Source: Takifugu bimaculatus
Lineage: Eukaryota > Chordata > Actinopteri > Tetraodontiformes > Tetraodontidae
NCBI GenBank assembly: GCA_004026145.2
Contig: CP034991.1
Coordinates: forward strand, 17,917,270 to 17,981,269
DNA: 64,000 nucleotides
Reading direction: 5' to 3'
Below the pieces are notes generated by a model, which worked only from the letters and a program-made list of their open reading frames with translations, made no database searches and had not been told where the DNA came from. Each line of letters begins with the position of its first letter. Positions within the stretch are counted from its first letter, which is position 1. Positions 59,150 through 64,000 of the stretch are shown here, piece after piece. The translations under genes and the position numbers were made by a program.

Positions 59150-61326
59150 GTGACTTTTCTTTCACTTTAATCGCCCGAGAGGTCGGACATATTTAGGCAA
59201 ATGTAAAACACAAGGCTAATTTCATGCTTTAGCTCATATCCAGCCTGCGCACTGGTGCGCCGGGCGTTAAGCCTGCGAGCTGGCGGAGATTCCAGATAAA
59301 TGTGGAACGCAACGAGCGCTAAAGGTGGGATTATTTTGCGCCGCTGCTGTCCTCCACTGGTGAGGCAGAGGAGCGAAACAAACCTGACGAAAGGAAATTA
59401 GCATCAGCAGCCTTGCCATTATCCAACACCACGCAGACTCAAATAGGAGGAAGGAAATGTGGGGATTAAAAATATCAGCTGTGAGCGACACCGCCAGGAA
59501 GGTGTCAGCCGCTCTCTTTCTGCTCCTAACAGCTGCCGTGTTGTTTCCTCCTGCAGAGATAAATGTCATCGCTGCTGCACCTTCAGGCGGAGCCAAGCGG
59601 CGCTTCAGCTTTACCTGCAGAGAGATGGCTTCCGCTGCATCGGTGTGTCTGTGATAGCGCCCCCACCTCCTCCCTCCCTCCCTCCCTCCCTACAGCAGGT
59701 CACAGTTAGCAGGGAGGCGTTTCATGGGTGCTCCTCTGACCTCCCAATCCTGACGCCCGGGTTTCCCTGGCCGTGAACGGTGACAGTGCAGCCGCCACAG
59801 TCCTGCCCGTTTGTTTCAGAGTGGCCCCCGTCTCTGTTGCCTTGGTTACTGAGTCGGTGCTGATGTGGCGCTGAATCTGCTGCCAGATGCTGAACTAGAA
59901 AAGTGGTTCAAAAATAACAAAAGTTGTTTTCACAAACCGACAATTTCACAACTTTCGCTTCATTTTCATTCTTAAAGAATGAGCGATTTATTAATGCCCG
60001 GATCTTAACTCTGGTGTACGTGTGTGCATGTGTTTGCGTGCATGTGCTCTCTATGTGCGTGTCCTGTATGTTAGCATGTCGGATTTAACATTTCCAACAG
60101 ACCTAAAGCTTCCACCTGCTTTCTCCTCGCAGCTGCAGAGATGTTCCAAGCCGCCCGAAGCACTTTAAAAAAAAAAGAAACAAAAAAAATCCAGCAGAAA
60201 TGGGATGAAAGGATGTTTACAGATGGTTCTTAGCATTTGTTGGTACCTCTGGAAAACAGCAGCAGCAGAGCAGCAGCAGAGCAGCAGCAGCAGAGCAGCA
60301 GGGAAGGACTGGTGGCGTGTGGCTGCTGGCTGTAATTTAACTGCCATCTTGCCTATAATTTCGTACTTAAGCAAATGACGGCAAATGCTAATAATCATGT
60401 GCAAATAGCTTTTACCCGAGTCTGGATTGAACTAACAGTATCTCATTAATATCTAATAACGTACTAATATGTGCTAACAGTGGGATGATTACTAACCTGT
60501 TGTTGAATGTCGGTGGCTGGGCCTCTTCTCTAACGGTCTGACTAACCCCTGCTTTATGCCCGCAGCCTGATGCATCACAGCCCTCTCTCATGATCCTGCA
60601 ATCCTTCAAAAAAAAGATATCAAATAACAAATTCTGAGGGGTTTTAGGATCTGAGATCGGAAGGATGCCTTTTAAACCACAGTAGAGGAGCTGCTGATCC
60701 AAAATGGCTTGACCACATATTAAAAAACAACAGCAACTCAGGTGACATTCCCAGAATGCACTGCGCTTTTCGGGCTAAATTCCCATCCTCGGACTCAGGG
60801 TTCGGTTCTTTGTGGTCAGACCTGTGCACCCGAGTGCAAGTGTCAGCTCGCACTAACAGTCATGAGGCTGTGAAGTCCATAAAGTCCCACTGCTCTTACT
60901 AACCTCCCTGCAATGAGTTTATGTCGCCGCCACGAGCCAAACGCAACGATTCCATCTGTAATAATGGCTTTACATCACAGCATGCATCTAGTACCACGAT
61001 ACCGGCAGAGGTTTTAGCCTTTAGCTCTGTTTGCTACTAACGGACTCTTCAACCGTCTGTTCTTTCCCCAGCAAGTTACTAACAGAGTTGTTCCTGGCTC
61101 TCTGCAAACTAACCAACTAACCCACTAATAAACTAATAAGATAACTCACAAAAATCACTAACATTGTGTGGCAGAAATCGTGTGCACGTGTGTGTTTGAG
61201 AGAACTTAATCACTGGGGCAGTGCGTAATATTTCTAAATGAATGTACCCCAACACTTTTCTATTTTGTCACTAATGCGCCTGTTTTGTTCATACGTTTGT
61301 AATAAAGAACCTTCATATCTGATTAA
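59150..61326. other. Non-coding DNA, simple repeats only
   Basis: Contains a (CCCT)n run (about 59668-59692), an imperfect AGC array (about 60258-60302) and a curious stretch rich in ACTAAC words (about 60420-61160). It may be intron of the putative gene at 58.8 kb. No exon is supported. Confidence 0.55.
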
Positions 61327-61487
61327 TCAAGGCCAGTCGGTCTTTATTTTGTACTACTATAGATTGACGCTAGGGAGCAGTAATTCCCCACATCTCTGCA
61401 GGGAGAGGTCACAAGCAAATGGCAACAAGAGGACAAATTATTTTAGGTTTCTTCTCTTTAAAAGAATTATGTGAGGTTAAATATAGT
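61327..61487 (+). repeat. Left direct repeat flanking a LINE fragment
   Basis: Starts TCAAGGCCAGTCGGTCTTTA and ends GAGGTTAAATATAGT. It matches the right copy at 62080-62242 with a few substitutions and small indels. Confidence 0.95.
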
Positions 61488-62079
61488 CCCCTGGGGTATC
61501 CTGTGGGGGGCGCTCCACGGCTACGGGGTCCGTGGCCCTCTGCTCAGGGCCGTGCGGTCTCTGTACCACCGGAGCCTGAGCTTGGTTCACATCGCCAGCA
61601 GTAAGTCAGACCTGTTTCTGGTGCATGTTGGACTGTGGCAGGGCTGCCCTCTGTCACTGGTTCTGTTCACAATCAGAATTTCTAGGTGCATCCAGGGGCC
61701 GGAGGGAGTCCGGTTTGGGAACTGCAGGATTTCATCCCTGCTTTATTCAGATGATGTTGTCCTGTTGGCCTCATCAAACCAGGCCCTCCAGCATGTACCA
61801 ACCGTCTCCAGGTTGGTCGAGAGGTCAAACCACCTGCCTCAGGTAAAGGAGTTCCCCTGTACACCGAGGGAGGTGTTCCAGGCATGTCACACTGGGACGA
61901 GACCCCAAGGTAGACATAGGACACACTGGACAGATTTACGTCTCTCAGCTGGCCTTGGAACGTCTCGGAATACTCCCAGAAGAGCTGGAGGAAGTGTCTG
62001 AGGTGAGGGAAGACTGAGCATCACTGCTTAGGCTGCTGCCTCCAAAACCAGGCCCGGAAAAAGACGAGACGATTTTAAG
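61488..62079 (+). mobile_element. Decayed non-LTR retrotransposon (LINE) fragment
   Basis: The frame over 61471-62001 translates to part of a reverse transcriptase: LHGYGVRGPLLRAVRSLYHR, then GLWQGCPLSLVLFTIRISRC, then FGNCRISSLLYSDDVVLLAS, where YSDD stands for the catalytic (F/Y)xDD. After LPQVKEF it jumps to the family's C-terminal text (PREVFQACHTGTRPQGRHR), so a segment of the RT C-terminus and thumb is deleted near 61855. The 5' part is missing. The 3' end carries a stop-interrupted ASLLRLLPPKPGP just before the right repeat. It is a dead copy of a common teleost LINE; the clade is not asserted. Confidence 0.85.
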
Positions 62080-62242
62080 TCAAGGCCAGTCGGTCTTTAA
62101 TTTGTACTACTATAGATTGACGCTAGGGGGCAGTAATTCCCCACATCTGCAGGGAGAGGTCACAAGCAAATGGGAACAAGAGGACAAATTATTTTAGGTT
62201 TACATCTTCTCTTTAAAAGAATTATGTGAGGTTAAATATAGT
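62080..62242 (+). repeat. Right direct repeat flanking the LINE fragment
   Basis: Second copy of the 61327-61487 sequence, starting directly after the LINE 3' end. It contains CTAGGGGGCAG (CTCF-like), which reads CTAGGGAGCAG in the left copy. Confidence 0.95.
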
Positions 62243-64000
62243 TGTTGTGCACAGTTAGATTTGGGATCGACATTTTTGTGACATAGTGCATGACATTTAT
62301 TACTGTGCAGTTATAAGATCACATTGTGTGGTGGGAGCAGCACGTCTGGTTTTGCTGATTCTCTTTCAGAAGCTTAACTATATTTAAACACACAGCCTGA
62401 AGCTCCCCTTAGAGTTGTAAATATCACGCGAATTCCAGTTATGCTGGGAGGACAACCTTTAATCACATCAGCGTTCTTGTCCAGTGGACCAGAGAACGGT
62501 GGCCTGTCGCCAATCTCTCAGGCCAAAAAACCCTGTTGGGGGAGGGCAGACTTTGGTTTGGGGACCAGCAAGACTTTTAAAATCACAATACGGCTCCAGG
62601 AGCTGTTTTAGAAGAGCGAAACCTCCACTGGACACTGTGAAATTCTAGTCCTGTTTGCACTTCAGCACATTCTTGTGAGTTTTCTGTAAAGTTATGGCCA
62701 CTTTTCCCCTCCTCCTTCAAACTTTGAAGACATCCTCCATTAAACTGTCTGACACATGATCTGCCTCCATTAGATCGTTTAGCAAATGATCCCGGTTCGC
62801 ATCTTTTCTCCCGAACACCGAGTGCTGTTAAAAGTGTGAAAACGGCGATATGAAGGCAGCGAGCCGGTGCTTCGCCACCACCTGCAGCCAACATTCAGCC
62901 CAGATAAGTGGGCAGCGGGCTGCCTGCTGAATGATGGACGGTAATTAAAAGTTAGCTAATAACCTCTTCACACCTGACATTTCAACAGGGAGGTCCTGGA
63001 CACCATTATCTACATATAGATTAAACAGCATAATTGGCAGGAAGATAGGGTTAGAGGAGCGGGGAAGGGAAAGAAGGGAAAAAAGAGGCCAAGCCGTCGC
63101 TAAACCATTAAGCAGAATATCTGAGTGACACTCTGATTCTGCTCCTCTCACTAATGTGACAGGAATGGAGCTGAACTAAAATGCTAAATGAATGGCGCCT
63201 GTGTCGGCGTGGTTATTACCGGGGCAAACATCGGCCATGGAAATTGCTTTAATTTCATAATAATTGCTGGATGTACGTGACTCGTTAAGGACGCGCTATG
63301 GGAGTGAAAGGAGAAGGTGGGGGAGGGGAGGAGAGGGACGAGGAGCGAGGAAGAGAAGGAAACTGTTAAAAGCTTTGTTTTTGATTGGATTTATACATGA
63401 TTGTGAGCCAAATGTTCTTTAAAAGGACTGTGCATGTGACCTCTGTGCACCTCCAGCATTGTCTTAACACGTGCTGGTGTTTTAAAGTGATGTTTCTACT
63501 GAGAACTGTCTGCAATTAATGAGCTTAGGAATAAAGATCCGAAGTGATGAACATACAGACAGGATGGATTTGAACAGGAAATTCCGCCTCTAAAGTGTTA
63601 AAATGTTGAGTTCCACTGCACAAGAAACCATTCTGGTCTAGCTCACAGTGTCATTTGAAGTGTTATGTGAAACAAAAAGCTGAATTTGCTGCCAACATTC
63701 AGGATGCGGGTGCGACCCAACAGGTGCTCCGGCCTCTTTTTCACCCTGCCTCCCGCTACAGGAGGGTAATTTAGCCACATTTGGGACGGCTTCACTCCGT
63801 TATTTTCATTGTTTAAATGGGAAATTAGCTCTGTGATCGATGAGGCAGCTCCAGCAAAGCGATGCTTTTTATTCATTTATCTTTCCCTCCATGAGCCTTT
63901 TGAATAAAAAGGGATAAATGCAGATTGAACTTCTCAAGGGTGGAAAATATTCACCTGCACCTCGTTGCTCCGTTTGGGCAAAATAATTATAATACATTTA
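62243..64000. other. Non-coding right end of the window
   Basis: No gene supported. An AT-rich block around 63180-63300 with TAAT-type homeodomain words could be a conserved element, but conservation cannot be judged from one sequence. A purine-rich tract lies at about 63300-63362. Confidence 0.5.

Noticed and set aside
1..64000. CRISPR arrays, bacterial operons, insertion sequences
   Set aside because: Intron-rich vertebrate genes and no regularly spaced repeats; these feature types do not apply.

Overview
The window is vertebrate nuclear DNA, almost certainly from a ray-finned (teleost) fish. Genes are split into short exons with GT-AG introns. The proteins match vertebrate families. Fish-type tRNA-derived SINEs, a fish-type LINE fragment and many (CA)n/(GT)n microsatellites lie between them. 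Identities come from recognising protein families; no database search was run. The species cannot be named from sequence alone.

Layout: (1) 1-3567, minus strand: drebrin-like actin-binding protein dbnl; ten coding exons are in the window and the 3' part with the SH3 domain lies beyond the left edge. (2) 6515-8476, minus: a complete seven-exon E2 ubiquitin-conjugating enzyme, best match UBE2D4, with a SINE downstream that carries a possible poly(A) signal. (3) 8.9-21.2 kb: a long non-coding stretch with microsatellites, poly-G runs and small repeats. (4) 21876-49023, plus: a complete twelve-exon Wnt effector tcf7l1 with a 15.5-kb third intron. (5) 49.5-52.1 kb: intergenic, with a second SINE. 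(6) 52271-54421, plus: tgoln2, a trans-Golgi network type I membrane protein with a duplicated Lys/Glu/Thr-rich lumenal unit. (7) 55905-56493, minus: an intronless dual-specificity phosphatase of the DUSP18/DUSP14 type. (8) 56.9-57.8 kb: an AGT/AGC repeat array split by a solo retroviral-type LTR. (9) 58.0-59.2 kb: a CpG-rich promoter-like stretch with an RFX X-box motif and possible first exons of an unidentified plus-strand gene. (10) 61.3-62.2 kb: a decayed LINE fragment bracketed by ~160-bp direct repeats.

The dbnl-ube2d4 pair and the tcf7l1-tgoln2 pair are each neighbours in human (7p13 and 2p11.2), so the window joins two blocks that are separate in human. The genes do not form one pathway: actin/endocytosis, ubiquitin transfer, Wnt transcription, Golgi trafficking and phosphatase signalling.

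The most striking feature is frame damage in four otherwise intact genes. dbnl, tcf7l1 and the dusp gene each need one base removed to restore the conserved reading frame, and in all three the extra base sits inside what would be a CpG. tgoln2 has its signal peptide and transmembrane segment in one frame and its repeat domain in another. I think local assembly or read errors are the likelier cause, but real mutations cannot be excluded. I found no convincing wholly new biological system; the better leads are the LINE with very long flanking repeats, the LTR inserted in a trinucleotide array, a possible short tcf7l1 isoform, and the orphan X-box promoter.
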